Of a stretch of 64,000 nucleotides of DNA, positions 49,900-62,142 are shown one piece after another. Origin of the DNA: Cordia subcordata (lineage: Eukaryota > Streptophyta > Magnoliopsida > Boraginales > Cordiaceae); the NCBI GenBank assembly GCA_028554755.1, contig JAPTOF010000002.1, positions 30,558,501-30,622,500 on the forward strand, written 5' to 3'. A model generated the notes under the pieces. The model did not search any database and was not told where the DNA came from. It saw only the letters and a list, made by a program, of their open reading frames with translations. Both the position numbers and the translations under genes were made by a program. Within the stretch, counting starts at the first letter, position 1, and the number at the start of each line of letters is the position of its first letter.

Positions 49900-51974
49900 G
49901 GGGGATAGTGCGTTACGTTTTCTAGATGAACGTGTCTGATGTGGCAGAGGCTCCTGTGCCTATAGCTGTGTGGCTAGTGCCTGTGGCACATGTGCCTCGG
50001 ATGAATGCGGCGTGGGTTCTTGCTGCTCAACACCACTGTCCACCAACTGCTCATGAACGTAGTCCCAAGACCCCATGTACCTGCTCGGAGACCCCCCGAT
50101 AACTCGCTATGCTTCACCTCGTCATCCTCTTCGGCGTCATCTGCCTTATCAATTACTGGCCTAGATGATTCGCCAGCCTCGAACGTGCTCCATGTGTGCA
50201 CCGCCCCCAAGGTCCTCTGCCTTGTAACACTACAGCAAATCACGCAAATGATGGACCACTTGCTGAACGACACGGCCTGTAGGCAAACATAACATAATGT
50301 GGTTAATATCAGCTAACAGTGTACATTTTTCATTGAGAAACATAAACAAGAGTACAAAGGCAACTCACGAGTGACGTCTCGTCACGTGCTGAAGCCACGT
50401 AACCATCTCGTCTATGACTTGTACCTGGATAACTGACATGTAATATGGTCATCCGACGGTACCAAGTCATGTAAGCCCTGAGTGCTACTGCCGGTGGCGC
50501 ATCATCCACCTGTCCATGTAAAACGTGTTGCTGCCAATTCCCCTGCATATTCACAGCCTCTATCAGCGCAGTTCCCTCGACCTTTTCCTTCCCGTCCCTG
50601 TGTTTCTCATGTGTAAGGGGATCAGGAGGAATTGTCAACCTCAGTCCAAGCTGCCGCAAGACACGATCCGGGCGGTGCCACTCAACAGTATGCCCAAATA
50701 TCAACGGTATCTGGGCACGCCAAACGTCACTGTCCATAACACAATACGGTGGGAGGGTGCCCATTATCGCTCTGAATGGCTACCATATGAACTGTAACCA
50801 AAACAAACACCGAATAGTTAATTACATGCATCACGCATGTGTTCAATAGTACAGGACATGAATATGTAATGAAGCAACTTTAGTTTACTATACCTCGTCA
50901 GGCTGCAGATGATCTATAACATCACGACATTTAATCTGACCTGACTTTCTGGATGCATCTGTCATTTCTTTTTTGATGTAAAACTGTACACCCCGTGGAA
51001 CGCCAAGGAGCTGAAACATAGGCTCCAGATGATGCTGCTAGTGCTGTAGCCGCTCTCGTGTGGGATTTAGGAGCTGAGGCTGAAAAGCTATGAATCGATC
51101 CCATGTAAAAAACTGCAAGCATTAAACATGTGTTATGTTATAATAAAGCTTGTAATAATAATATTAACATCCATAAAATATAAACATAACTACTACATAA
51201 TGCAAACCAATACCTGGACTAGTGTCACAGCTCCGCATACACCCTTACACTGACGAAAGGAGGCGCAGTCAAGCTGCTGGTACAAATATAATAGCACAGT
51301 CGCGCCCTAGTTGTACTGTCGGATACGCTTAAAGTCTGCCAATAATGGTAACCAAGACAAATTACCGTCATTTGTACTCGTGTTCGCAAAAAGATGACAG
51401 CAAATCATAAGAAATATCCACAGCCGTGCTCGCTACTAAGCCTGGTACTGAGTGGGGTTATCCGGAGTGCCCTGCATCACATACCTCTACCGCAGCTAGA
51501 CGAAATTTACCGAGTTCTCCACAATGTTGATACAGCCGGTACCGTCATCCGCAACCGCAACCGCATCTGCATTAATCCCCAACAAATCCTGGATCGTGGC
51601 AACCCAATCCTCTCTCAACCGTGGGACCATATCAATCACTGAGATAGGAGTACCGGTCACTAGGATAGAAGTACCAGTCATGTGGCCTCCCCTACGGGTA
51701 AATGAAATGTGTAGGTCTCCGGGCGCCACCTCTCTATCATGGCAGTAATCAATCCGCAGTTCAACTGATGGTATTGGGATATATAACACTAGTAGAATCC
51801 GGTCCCTACCAACTGCTGTTGTACTAATGGGTGCTCCGGCTCATTAAACAAAGACCTATCTGACTTATAGCACCTAAAAGTACCCAGATAGTATGGATCC
51901 TGCAAATACTGCACCCGGTGATCCATATAGTGGCACAATAAGGTGGCGTCTACTGGTGCAGGTCGTGAATCCAT
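49900..51974 (-). pseudogene. Plant-mobile-domain (MAIN/MAIL-like) gene carried by the MULE, broken
   Basis: Reads away from the right arm. The start at 51974 gives MDSRPAPVDATLLCHYMDHR, typical of the transposon class of plant-mobile-domain proteins often labelled 'serine/threonine-protein phosphatase 7 long form homolog'. Further pieces in changing frames include VLLYLYQQLDCASFRQCKG (51230-51300), TWDRFIAFQPQLLNP (51060-51110), and IPLIFGHTVEWHRPDRVLRQ with LGLRLTIPPDPL (50620-50720), all in the expected order. Frames shift at about 51790, 51500 and 51050, and stops occur, so it is non-functional unless some breaks are introns. The domain is related to the MAIN/MAIL1 silencing factors of plants; here it is transposon cargo. 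Confidence 0.75.
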
Positions 51975-52019
51975 AATGACTCCTAAAATAAAAAATAATA
52001 ATCACGATTAACTAATTAT

Positions 52020-52560
52020 TACTACTTCACTATAAACATTAAATCTCTAATTTTATCAAATAATAATAATGATAACACTAATATTATCAATAATAATATC
52101 AATGATAGTATTAATAATAATGATAATAACACAAAGATAATATTAATCATCCATCATCGTCATCATCATCATAATAATAAATAATGATAATGATATCAAT
52201 AATAGTAATAATAAAATTAATAATAACATCTAACGTATAGCATTAATCATCCATCATCGTCATCATCATCACAATAATAAACAATGATAATAATATCAAT
52301 AATAGTAATAATAAAATTAATAATAACCTCTAATATATAACATAACCATCCATCGTCGTTGTCATCATCACCATGACAATAATAATAAATAATGATAATA
52401 ATATCAATAATTGTATTAATTAAATTAATAATAACATCTAATATATAACATATAACATGGCTGTCATAAAAATAATAATATTGTGAATAATAATGATAAT
52501 CTTAATAATAATAATAATAACAATATTAAGTCTATTTCAAATAATCATGCTATATTTTTA
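52020..52560. repeat. AT-rich minisatellite inside the MULE
   Basis: About three imperfect copies of a roughly 100-base unit (52141-52440) containing CATCCATCATCGTCATCATC then AATAATGATAATAATATCAA, flanked by simple AAT/ATG trinucleotide runs. It lies between the minus-strand gene start and the right arm, where that gene's promoter should be. Confidence 0.85.
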
Positions 52561-53021
52561 ACAACAATTAAAATTAAAATACAAATTAACACAAACTAAA
52601 ATTCTAATCTACAATTCTAACATAAATTAAAATTCAAATTAACACAAACTAAAATTAACTACAAAAAAATTACACTACCTAAAAACAAATTTCATAACTT
52701 AAAATGTTAAATACAATTGCAAAAAATAACATAAAATTAAAATAACTTACAATATTATGGCTATATCCTCGCAATGACGCTAAAAAACTAAAAATTTAGT
52801 GTGAGGAAATGAGAGAAAACAAAAGAAAATTGGGTGTGGGGTGGGGGGAGAATGAAGAAAACTAAAGAGGTGGCAAATTTATGGAACGCGGGCCACGTTC
52901 CAGGAACACGTCCAACGTATTTTCAGAATCAAATTGAGTTATTTTTTAAAGTTATTTACAAACGGGACTAATTTTATATAATATTTTATATTTTGGATTA
53001 AAAAAAAATCCGTGGGCACTA

Positions 53022-54217
53022 AACCTGCTTGTTGATTATTTAAGTGTGGTGAGATATTTCCAATTCTTAATTGCTTCAGAAACCAGAAAACCCGCAAAAA
53101 CACGTGTTTTTGTGTTTGGATTAGCGAGCCAGGTTTGATTTTCATAACGTGTTTAGCTTTTATTTTAAGCTCTGCACATCCCTTTCATTACATTCAATCA
53201 AAGTACACCGACCTCGGAAAACATAAAAAGAAAAAGTATTTGGATAAGGCCAGAGACTCTTGGATCCAATCCCATGTTGTGTAGCCCCGCACCAATCTCC
53301 ATCAGCATTTCTTGAAGCTGAAAAAAAGTCTTTAAGAATACATGGATATTACCCCAACACGTAATGGTTATAATAGCAATGATGATGATAACAATAATAA
53401 CAACAATAATAATAAGTTTATATATGCAAATAGAAGAACTCATTTCTTCTAGTGGTATAGGAACGATATTATTTGTGAGAAACCAGGGACAATTTCAATT
53501 AAGGATTACATGAACAACACTTATTTTAGATGATTGAAATATGTTGTGAGGTGTAAAATTTATAAATTGTAATGAAAAACTTAAAGAAAACTTAAATGAG
53601 GAAATTCATGCAATGGAAGATATTTTATTTTTATTCTTTTATCTTTAATCCAAACCTATTCTTTCGATTTTTATGAGGTTCGAACAAATATTTTAATCTC
53701 CACCTCTCATGAAATTTATCCAAATTATCACTCTTAATAAAAAAATTGTTAACTACTTGAGCAACCATAACAAATATGTTATTTTCCACTGTTTCATCCA
53801 TTTGTTTACTTTTCAAATTTAAGATTTCAGATAAGCATATGACAAAACCAACAATTATCTCACTTTGCTAAGGGCTCATTTAAATTGGTATTTTAAAAAA
53901 TATTTTTTTAATAACTTCTAAAAAAGTATTTTTTTATAAGTTAAAAATTATAGCTCTAAGAAAGTAGTCGTTGAATTTTTTTTTTTAGAATTTAAACTTT
54001 TTTAAAATTAAGTCAAATATTTATTATAAAAAATATTAAAAAAAAGGCAACCAACAGACCCTGATTCTATTTTCAGCTCATTATTTATCACATAAAAGTC
54101 ATCTAGCGGGTCAAACACACTTGTTTTTTTTTTTTTTTTGGGTTTGGCGAAATAACACGCGTATGTTACTGTTACAGACTTCAGATTTTTTTTTCTTTTC
54201 CCACCTCTGGATTCCTC
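53022..54217. other. Intergenic region right of the MULE
   Basis: No gene supported. Includes ATT/AAC-rich simple sequence (53370-53420). A weak MITE-like pair of ends (AGGGCTCATTTAAATTGG near 53873 and CCAACAGACCCTG near 54052) may mark an old element. Confidence 0.4.
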
Positions 54218-54224
54218 TATAAAA
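54218..54224 (+). promoter_or_regulatory. TATA box of the conserved membrane-protein gene
   Basis: TATAAAA in a C/T-rich context, upstream of a plausible noncoding first exon (about 54250-54507) that ends at a strong donor, ACGCG|GTAAGT. An acceptor TAACAG at 55506 would join it to the coding exon, making a 5'-UTR intron of about 1 kb. Inferred. Confidence 0.55.
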
Positions 54225-55624
54225 TCTTCTACGCTAAGAAACAGTAGTGTCAAATAGTGCAAGCTGAAGACAAAATAAAGCAAAAGCTAATTTTTGATGA
54301 ATAAAAACAATAAGCTTCCAAAGGCTTGTGTCACTGTATGCAATTTAGGCCATAAGAAGTATTGGAGCAGATCAAATTCTGCTAGCTTCTTGCATGATAA
54401 TGACCCTGTGACAAGATTTGCAACTTGTTTTTGTTTTTCTTTTTTTTGCCTTGGTGCTTTCACATATATTAGTAGACCCTAAGGTTCTGGATGCAAGAAT
54501 TTACGCGGTAAGTAAGCAAAGTTTTCTTTTTTTGGGTTTTTTATTTTTCGTACTTGTTTTCTTGCATGTGTGCATGTTTTTCTCGTTTCCTATTCGAATT
54601 TTTAAGGTTATGGATACAAGATTTTCGTCTCTGTGTGAGAAAAATAGTTTCTTTTTGTGGGTCTTAATTCTTGGTTTTTTTGCATGTATGCGATTCTTTT
54701 TTCCATTTTTCCTTTGAGATCTCTCTTTCTCACACACAGAGGCACACAGCTAAGGGTGGGCTTTTTGGTTATACAATGTGATTTTTAGTTTCTGATTGGT
54801 CATATTTGATATCAAAAGTGAAGAAAGAGTTGAACTTTGCTTAAGTTTTGGCTGGAATGCTAAGAAAGATTTCAGCTTTATTTTAGTTTTGGATGCTATG
54901 TTGAAAAAGGTTTGTGCTTTGGCTTACCCTTTTAATTGGTATGCTTCTTTTGTGGCTCAATTGCATGCTTACTTGTCACATATGTTTTTCCCCCTATTTT
55001 GTCATTTATGTGTGAAGCATATCTGATATTGTTAAATTTTGCTGATTCCCTGGTGGATTTCTGATTTGGGTTTTGGCCTTCATCAACATATATAATGGAA
55101 TTGGAATTTTGATGGTCTTCGCCATGTTTTCTCCTTTCTGTGCTATTTTTAGGGGTTAGAGAGAGTGACTATATTTGACTCTAACAGAAAGGCAGTTACT
55201 TTTTTATCCTTGTCATGTAATTCAGACTTTATTTTCCGGTTTTGTGGTCTTTCCCTTTCTCCTTATATCAAGGATTTCTGTTCCTAGGATTAGGGAGTTT
55301 CTAATACCTGGCAACATTCTGTTTCCTGTGTTATTTTTTCATTAATCTTTATCAAAATATTATGTGCACATAGATTGAATTGTATGAGTTTAGGTTTTCT
55401 ATCTAATTTATCAGAATTCAAGATGTTTGGTAACATCTTGGACTTCGAACCGATGGCTGCAATCTGTTGTTTATTTCTTTAGTATTGGATATGTTCCTCC
55501 TAACAGGTAGTTTCTATGGTTTCTGGAGAGTGAGGTGCTTCAATGGGAGTCTTTGTCCTGTGTGCATTACGATTGTATGATTATTGATGTTGAAAGAGTC
55601 TAGTGAGGATTAAGTTCCCGAAAG

Positions 55625-58600
55625 ATGGAGAATTCTTATGAATCACTGAACAATGGACACTCAGTTGATTCAGGACTTCAGATTATAAGGCATCCTTCAT
55701 ATTCATCCTGCAACAGATCATCATTGTTGCGCTGGTTTGATATAAGGGTCTTCTATGTCAGAATAAGCAATTTCATTGTTGACGATTCAACCCCAGAGTA
55801 TCTTACTCTCAACCATATTCCCCTGAGCCATGATACAGTCCTGGAAGTTAATGGTGCAAGATGTCCCATTTACTCTGATGGAGCGTCTTGCGTTCTTAGG
55901 AGAGACCGGGTTGATAAGAAATCTGAAGAAGCCACATTTGTGACAACGGATAGTATAAGATCAACAGGAAGTGTGAAAATCGAGGTGTTTGACAAAGAGG
56001 ATCTTGTTCTGACGGGGGTTCTGGAGATGTCCGACAGTAATGGTTTTATTGGAGAATCAAAAAATAATACCAAGGGATGGAGCATGAATTGTGAATTAGT
56101 GAGCAGTGTTGGCAATGGATTTCTGAAGGGTAAACAAATTATGAGCTCTGAAATGATCTCACCAACAATTGAAGTTTATATAGCGGGTTGTTATTCAGGA
56201 ACACCAATTATCCTAACCAAGAGTTTGCAGCTTAATCACCGTAAGAAACACAACAGAAAGGTGATGCTAGATTCAATTCCAGAATATGAAACTACCGAAT
56301 CCCAGAAGGACATTGCATCCGGACTGGATTTACAGGTAATGCGGTCTTCATTCTGTTGTTGAATCCTGTAATATTTGTAGCCAATATCTTATTGCTAATG
56401 ATATAATAAACCACACACATTTTAGGATGTAAATTCATACCAGCTTCTCTTTCACGATTTGGTGAAATATATTCAAGCTAGCAAATTCTAATATATTCAC
56501 GAACTTCTAAACTGTTAAATAGCAATTGAGACTTTTCCATTATATGTGAACTTCTGGATCAGTATCTTTAATGGTCTTTCGGGCTATTTCCATTCTTATA
56601 GTAGTTCAAGACCCACAAAAGAACTTTATGCAGGAAAGGAGGGAATTCTTGGTCTTACGAGAAATGTTCCTCTTCCTTTCATCCATGTGTAATGTCTTTT
56701 AACATGCATCATCCATAAAATTTCTTCTGCTATATGTTAGTATCCTTTGACCTTTTTGTGCCATTGTTTTAAAATAGCTAATTAGATTTCCTGCTAAGAC
56801 GTGGTCCATGGATTGATAGGGGTTGACGCGTGTGGCTTGACAAAATTCTACTTGAGCATGCCCATGCTTCCTCATGTGAAACATGTTTCTTTTTTACAAG
56901 CAGGCCATTTCTGTTAAAGATTTGAATCTTTGATTAGAAAAAGATTCTTATCCTTGACATTTCATGGTGGCATGGGCACAGGGCAGGCACATCCTTTAGA
57001 AAAACATAGTGATCCTCTAATAGTTGTTTCTGTTATGTTGCATTATCCATCTTCTGCCGCAGTCTGACAAGCATATGGGTATTTTCTCCACAGCAACTAG
57101 GTTTAGCGGTCACCACCTGTGGGGTCCACTTTCTTAATTCCATCCTTGAGCTTGGTAGAAGTGGATCCATGGAGAACCTGCATCATTTTGGGCTACTTCC
57201 AACATATATTGTGTCAGTTGATGATACTTGTATGATATCCTGATAATTTGCCTATGAAAAGAATCTTGAATATATGCCTATACTACATTAGTGGATAGAT
57301 GGATAAAGATATAATTGTGGCAATCTGTTTCTTGTCACATCAGAGTATCTTACTTGCATTTTTCAATGGCATGGTAACAGTAAATACTAGATTCAAACCT
57401 TCTTTATAATGACGACAGTGCGGAAAGACTTAGCTGTGAGACTGATAAAAATCATCCTTCATTTGTCTTCACTCCTATTACTGTATCTTGCCATAGTCAT
57501 CCGTACGTTTTATTCAGTTATGTATGCTGCGGATCTAGTTAACACTGCAAGAAACTGAAGCGCGTTATAGTGTGTTTGTCTGATAAAAGAATAACAATGA
57601 CAATTTTGACTAGCAAAAATGTTGTCACAACTGAGGTACCTGCTTACTGTTTGGATTATATAGCATGTTCTTGCAGTCAGTTTTGCTATTTCTCTTTTCT
57701 TCTTTTCTAGGCTTATAGGTGGCGATGGTAGTCATAATGGTATATGGCTTCCATAACATTTAGTTGTTCCCAGAGATAAGCCTAACCAAGCCAAACATTA
57801 GGCTGATCAAGCTTGTTTAGATTTCTAATGAAACTTGAGAATCTTTTCCAAGATTAGTTTTTTAATTTAAAAACTGATCTCAGACAAGCTTTAATTGAGC
57901 GAATCACAAGTTGAGCTCAAGTATTGTGTTCAAGCTTTCCATAATCAAGCATAAAAATTGTGTTCAAGCTTTCCATAATCAAGCATAAAAATTGTGTTCA
58001 AGCTGATTATTTGATGAACAGATCTTGAGCCTAGATCAAGTGAGCTTCTAGTAGCTTCTTTGACTTTAGATTTATTTAAGTACATGCTTTTGAAGTCTGG
58101 ATGATATTTTACATGGAAATCTTGAGACTTTCATTACCTCATGTAGTTCATTCAGGAGAAGCTGAAATAGTTTTTGTATCAAGAAAAAGAAGTCTTGCAA
58201 TTTTGCATATAACATGTTAAATACCACCATTTATCTTGGCTTGATACCCAAATTGCTTCTGTTTTCTATAATCTAGTTGATACAACAGCATGATAAATAA
58301 GCAAGATCAGGACACTAAATGTATTATGCACCACAAAGTATTATCAAGCACAAGACAGTCACATATTACTGGAGTGATATGATTGCTAAATGCATCATAA
58401 ATAATGTATGTTATTTGAACCGTGTCGAACTAAACCTTCCAATTTGACTGTATGATGTTTCTCTTAGGGATACAGATGCAAATTTCTCAAGATATTGGGA
58501 AAGCTTTTGCTGTTTATTTACAAGGTACAAGTCCTTTTTGCCGTTACAGGTGGCTGATTACAGGAATTATAAGCTAGAGGGTGAGGAAGACTCCAACAGC

Positions 58601-58783
58601 ATGTACTGGGGACGCACAGAATACTTTGAAGGTGAAGATGGGGAGCTCTCCTGGTTTAATGCTGGGGTGAGGGTAGGTGTCGGCATAGGCCTTGGCATTT
58701 GTGTGGGCATAGGAGTAGGAGTTGGTTTGCTAGTCCGAACTTACCAGGCCACCACTAAAACATTCAAAAGGCGGCTCTTATAA
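55625..58783 (+). CDS. Conserved plant membrane protein ('erythronate-4-phosphate dehydrogenase family')
   Basis: Two coding exons, 55625-56335 and 58550-58783, give 314 aa from MENSYESLNNGHSVDSGLQ. The N-terminal two-thirds have alternating hydrophobic strands (LRWFDIRVFYVRISNFIVDD, SVKIEVFDKEDLVLTGVLEM, ISPTIEVYIAGCYSGTPIIL), resembling a beta-sandwich or C2-like fold. The C-terminus has an acidic stretch followed by a Gly/Val-rich membrane segment, about residues 275-302, and a basic tail (KTFKRRLL), suggesting a tail-anchored protein with most of it in the cytosol. I recognise the family from Arabidopsis At1g75180/At1g19400, where the database name is misleading: no Rossmann fold or dehydrogenase motif is visible. 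The function is unknown. The 2.2-kb intron contains a 34-bp tandem repeat. Confidence 0.88.
57923..58004 (+). repeat. 34-bp tandem repeat, 2.4 copies, intronic
   Basis: Perfect 34-base units beginning ATTGTGTTCAAGCTTTCCAT, at 57923 and 57957, with a partial third at 57991. It lies in the only coding-region intron of the membrane-protein gene. Confidence 0.95.
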
Positions 58784-60076
58784 CTTCTCGTCACTTTCAA
58801 AAGCTTTATTTTGATCTAGAGATATTCACTAAATTTTGGGAGCAGGCATACTTAGACTTTTTCGCATGTGATCTGTGGGTCATATATACTCTTTTAAGAG
58901 GGTGTTTGGTTTGCTTATGTAGTGCTTATAAGCACTTAAAATAGTAAAAGGTATGTGAGATGGTGCTTTTTGCAAAGCCAAACACCCTTTAGTTATGTTC
59001 ATTCTTTTTCCTTTCTTGCTTTTCCTTTTCACAGACTGTATAAATGCAACCTCCACGATTGAGATGGGTGGTGCTAGGTAGACACATTATGAAACTGGAT
59101 GGTTACATGTAACTACTTGTTTAACTTCTGTCACCATGTAAATGCTTCCTTTGTGTTTCCTTCTGTTAATAAGCAAACATCATGCGCAGTGCTAGACTGA
59201 GCCAAAGAATAAGTTGGTTCAATCATAAGAATATTTTCTTAGCCAGCTCCTCTAGACTTTCTTCTGAGTCTCTATTTGCACTCCCTTGTCTTAAAATGAA
59301 TGTCTAAACAATCATATAGAATTCATGCTGTGTAGATACACAGGCCAGCAACTCAGAAGCAGAGGATTAGTAGGGTGGAGGCTAATAAAGATACCACCTC
59401 TTCTCCCTTCGATTTTTTTCCAGTTTTGGAGCTAAATCTTGAACTTAAGTTCAAAACCCTGTTTACACTTTCTGCTTTACGAGTTTTGTCTTTCACCAAG
59501 GAGAAATGGTAGGCCCGAAACATCAACAGTCACATTGTAGTCGTCATTGTCTTATATTTAGTTCGCCCATTTTAGTATCGAGGTTATTGAGTCTCGAACT
59601 TCACTATCTCATTAGATGGAATCAACTACTCATAGTTGAATCTCATACTATTAACAAAAGGCTCTCTCGGCATAAATAACTTATAGTACTGCACTGATTT
59701 TGCAGCTCCTGAACAGTAGAAGCAAGACCCTTCAGATAGGTCATCTAAGGAAAGCTTCATCCGTGCTGAATTCACAAGCACGGTTCGTAAACATCTAATA
59801 ATTCACACGGAAAGAAGAAAGAGTACAGCTATCTTACCAAAGAAGCTGAAATCTCATTATGAGCTGCTAATTGAAGAGCTTACAGTCTATTGACCAGAAA
59901 CGAGTGAAAATGTTACCCTTCAAATTGGCACATCTGTTGTAGGCTATGAGCTCAAAGGGTTTCATCTGCCTATAGAGTTAATCTATAGTCTCATAGAGGA
60001 GTATTAGTTTAGGCCTAGAATTAGATGAAAGAGTACTGCACCTAAACTGCAATATGAGTATAGTTTTACACCAATT
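58784..60076. other. 3' flank and intergenic region between convergent genes
   Basis: The first 450 bases are probably the 3' UTR of the membrane-protein gene and include a small MITE. No gene is supported in the rest. The last part is the probable 3' UTR of the minus-strand SEC14 gene. Confidence 0.5.
58897..58990. mobile_element. Short MITE, about 94 bp, in the 3' UTR
   Basis: The left end AGAGGGTGTTTGGTTTGCTT and the right end AAGCCAAACACCCTTT are inverted copies, and the terminal word is the same as in the 470-bp element at 45908. The interior contains a TGCTTATAAGCACTT palindrome. Confidence 0.7.
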
Positions 60077-62142
60077 TTAAGGACAGGCAACTGTGTTGGC
60101 AGCAGGAACAAGGGACTCCCTTTCTGGAGGTGCACGAGACTCGTGTTGATGCTTGTTGATGCCCCATAATTTAGCAGATTTTGCGTCATCCTCAGCCATT
60201 TGCCTTGAGAACTCCTCGTGGTCGTACTTCAGTGTGGCTTTTCCTCCAAATTCAGTGGGAAGATTATCGACATCGAAGTATGACCTCATGAGTTCCACAC
60301 TGTCCTTATTTTTGGGGTACACGAATTTGACCTTCTGGAATGTCTTGGGATCCAAAAAGTATTTAACAATCTGCAAAAGACCGCACACCATCAAAGATGA
60401 GAAAATACTCACTGAAACTGCAGAGATGTAAGAGGCTCCCATTTGCTGCGGTTAACTAGATGAAACCTTCCCCTTAAGATGTACAGATGTGGAAATGTAA
60501 AACAAGTCACTTATTAGCCCAACTCTACTCAGTGCGGAGGGAATGCCACCATTTGATTGTTACATAATTGCTTTGTGAAGTCAATCTGATTAGCTGCATT
60601 TGATATGCCCCTTTTTGGGTTGATGCAAAGGATAAATATGAGGTTAGGGGCAGGAAGCAAGCAAGAAAGAAGATGATGGAGAGGTAATCAGAAAGCAAAC
60701 CTTCCAAAATGCTTCAAATATTCGAGGGGGACTGTACAAAAATGCAATAGCCAATCTTTCAGGGTAGTGATTTTGCAATATGTTGACAGTTTCTCGCGCA
60801 GATTTTACCGGAACATTGTTGGTTATAGACCATCCTGTAAAGTCTATTAACCATGACATCTGTTCCTGACCTTCTGGAAGATTGAGTATGGCATTTTCTA
60901 TAAGATACACCAGATGTTTCATCTGGTTGTCTATTGACGTCGTATTCTGCCAATCGTAATAGAATCATACAGAATTAGTTTCAGCAACTAATGAATATCG
61001 ACTCTTCAGAATCAATATCAAAGAAGTTTCAGAAGCCCCCTTTGCGAGAATATATACCTGCATTCCTGGTCTAAGTATAAGGACAGCCCTCCCGTGGCGG
61101 TCATGAAAACTTGCCCTGAACACCTTTCCAGTCTCACCTTCCATAGCAACTTCATGCTAACAATTCAAAAAGGCTAAAATGATCAACAAGTTCCAAGTAG
61201 CATAGCTTCAATAAACTCTGGAACTTATAGGCACTAAACTGATTCAAACAAATATTGTAATGATTCAAAGGTGACTTCATGCTATTGAAAGTAGTCCACA
61301 ATCAAATAAAAGTACAAATAAAATGAAAGATGGATAAGTAAAAACAGAAATGATAATTAAGTCAAACTTTGCTAAGCTGACTAGCTGAGGAACCAATTAG
61401 AAAGATACATTTCCAAACAATCACATCAAAAAATTTTATCAGCAAAAACCATGAGATGTATATGTATACTGATTCTTCTCATAACATAGTACAAACAACT
61501 ATGCACTAATTGTGACTTTTATACAATTTAATTTATTTGTTATAGGGATACACAAGAAATACATGGATGATGAACCTTACCCAGCGAATTTCTTCAGGCT
61601 TGAAGGTCGACCTCCATTTCAGCGTCTCCTCCAGCATTTTCTGTGTTTTGTCGACATTCCAATTCCGCGCTTCCAAATATCTCCTCAAGCATGCGTCAGT
61701 GGAGTACTGCTCATCGCGTCCTGAGAGCGGCCCAAGTGCAGTTTTAAGCTCAGTGACCTTCAAGCAGATTAAGAAGTCATGAGCATTTACATTAAGTTGA
61801 ACCCGTAATATCTGCTAACACTATTTCCTCACAATAATCCAGTAGTCTAACAAGTTTAATCTTCCAAGCACAGGTTTCCATAAGGTATAGGCGACCCCTG
61901 AAAAAAAATCTTAAAATGAAAAAGAAAAATCCTTCTTTGAGGGATCAATCAATTATAGAATTCAAGGTTTTCTCACAACTTGATCATTAGCAGAATCTCC
62001 AACTATCAAAACAACCTAAACTTGCTCTTCTGGTTCAAATTATAATAGTATCAGCATTTGCTAAACTGCTAATTACCTTTGATTCATGCTGCATCTCATC
62101 AGTCTCCTGATCACGATTAGCATTAGCTTTCCGACGAAACAT
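60077..62142 (-). CDS. SEC14-like CRAL-TRIO lipid-transfer protein
   Basis: Single CRAL-TRIO protein expected to bind and exchange phosphatidylinositol or other hydrophobic ligands between membranes. Exons on the minus strand: 62142-62077, 61757-61581, 61156-61058, 60946-60701 and 60370-60077, all phase 0, giving 293 aa. The start MFRRKANANRDQETDEMQHE is the first ATG after a 5'-UTR intron acceptor (TTGCAG). CRAL-TRIO N-terminal helices: ACLRRYLEARNWNVDKTQKM and LKWRSTFKPEEIRW (about 43-81). Lipid-binding domain about 95-250: GRAVLILRPGMQ, MSWLIDFTGWS, ILQNHYPERLAIAFLYSPPR, FEAFWKIVKYFLDPKT, LPTEFGGKATLKYD. There is no GOLD or nodulin domain. It matches what I recall of At1g75170. The ligand is inferred from family only. 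Confidence 0.94.

Larger units (their letters stand above)
48137..53011. mobile_element. Mutator-like element (MULE), 4.9 kb, with 10-bp target-site duplication
   Basis: The ends are inverted repeats of about 100 bases. Outermost GGAATTTTTTTTTAATC pairs with the complement of GATTAAAAAAAAATCC, and AAACTAACCCCGTTCGTAAA pairs with the complement of TTTACAAACGGGACTAATTT. The direct repeat GTGGGCACTA flanks it exactly (48127-48136 and 53012-53021), the 9-10-bp duplication expected of Mutator elements. Next to the arms are GC-rich repeats of GGAACGCG and TGGAATGCG type (48235-48330 and 52880-52910). It holds a broken MURA N-terminal region on the plus strand and a broken plant-mobile-domain gene on the minus strand. 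The catalytic DDE part of the transposase is missing, so it is non-autonomous. Confidence 0.92.

Noticed and set aside
51394..51748. Plus-strand open frames inside the MULE right half
   Set aside because: They are antisense shadows of the minus-strand plant-mobile-domain gene.
52020..52560. CRISPR-like repeat array
   Set aside because: The units are imperfect trinucleotide-rich minisatellites in a plant transposon, without unique spacers.
53873..54061. Possible MITE right of the MULE
   Set aside because: The ends match at too few positions for a confident call.
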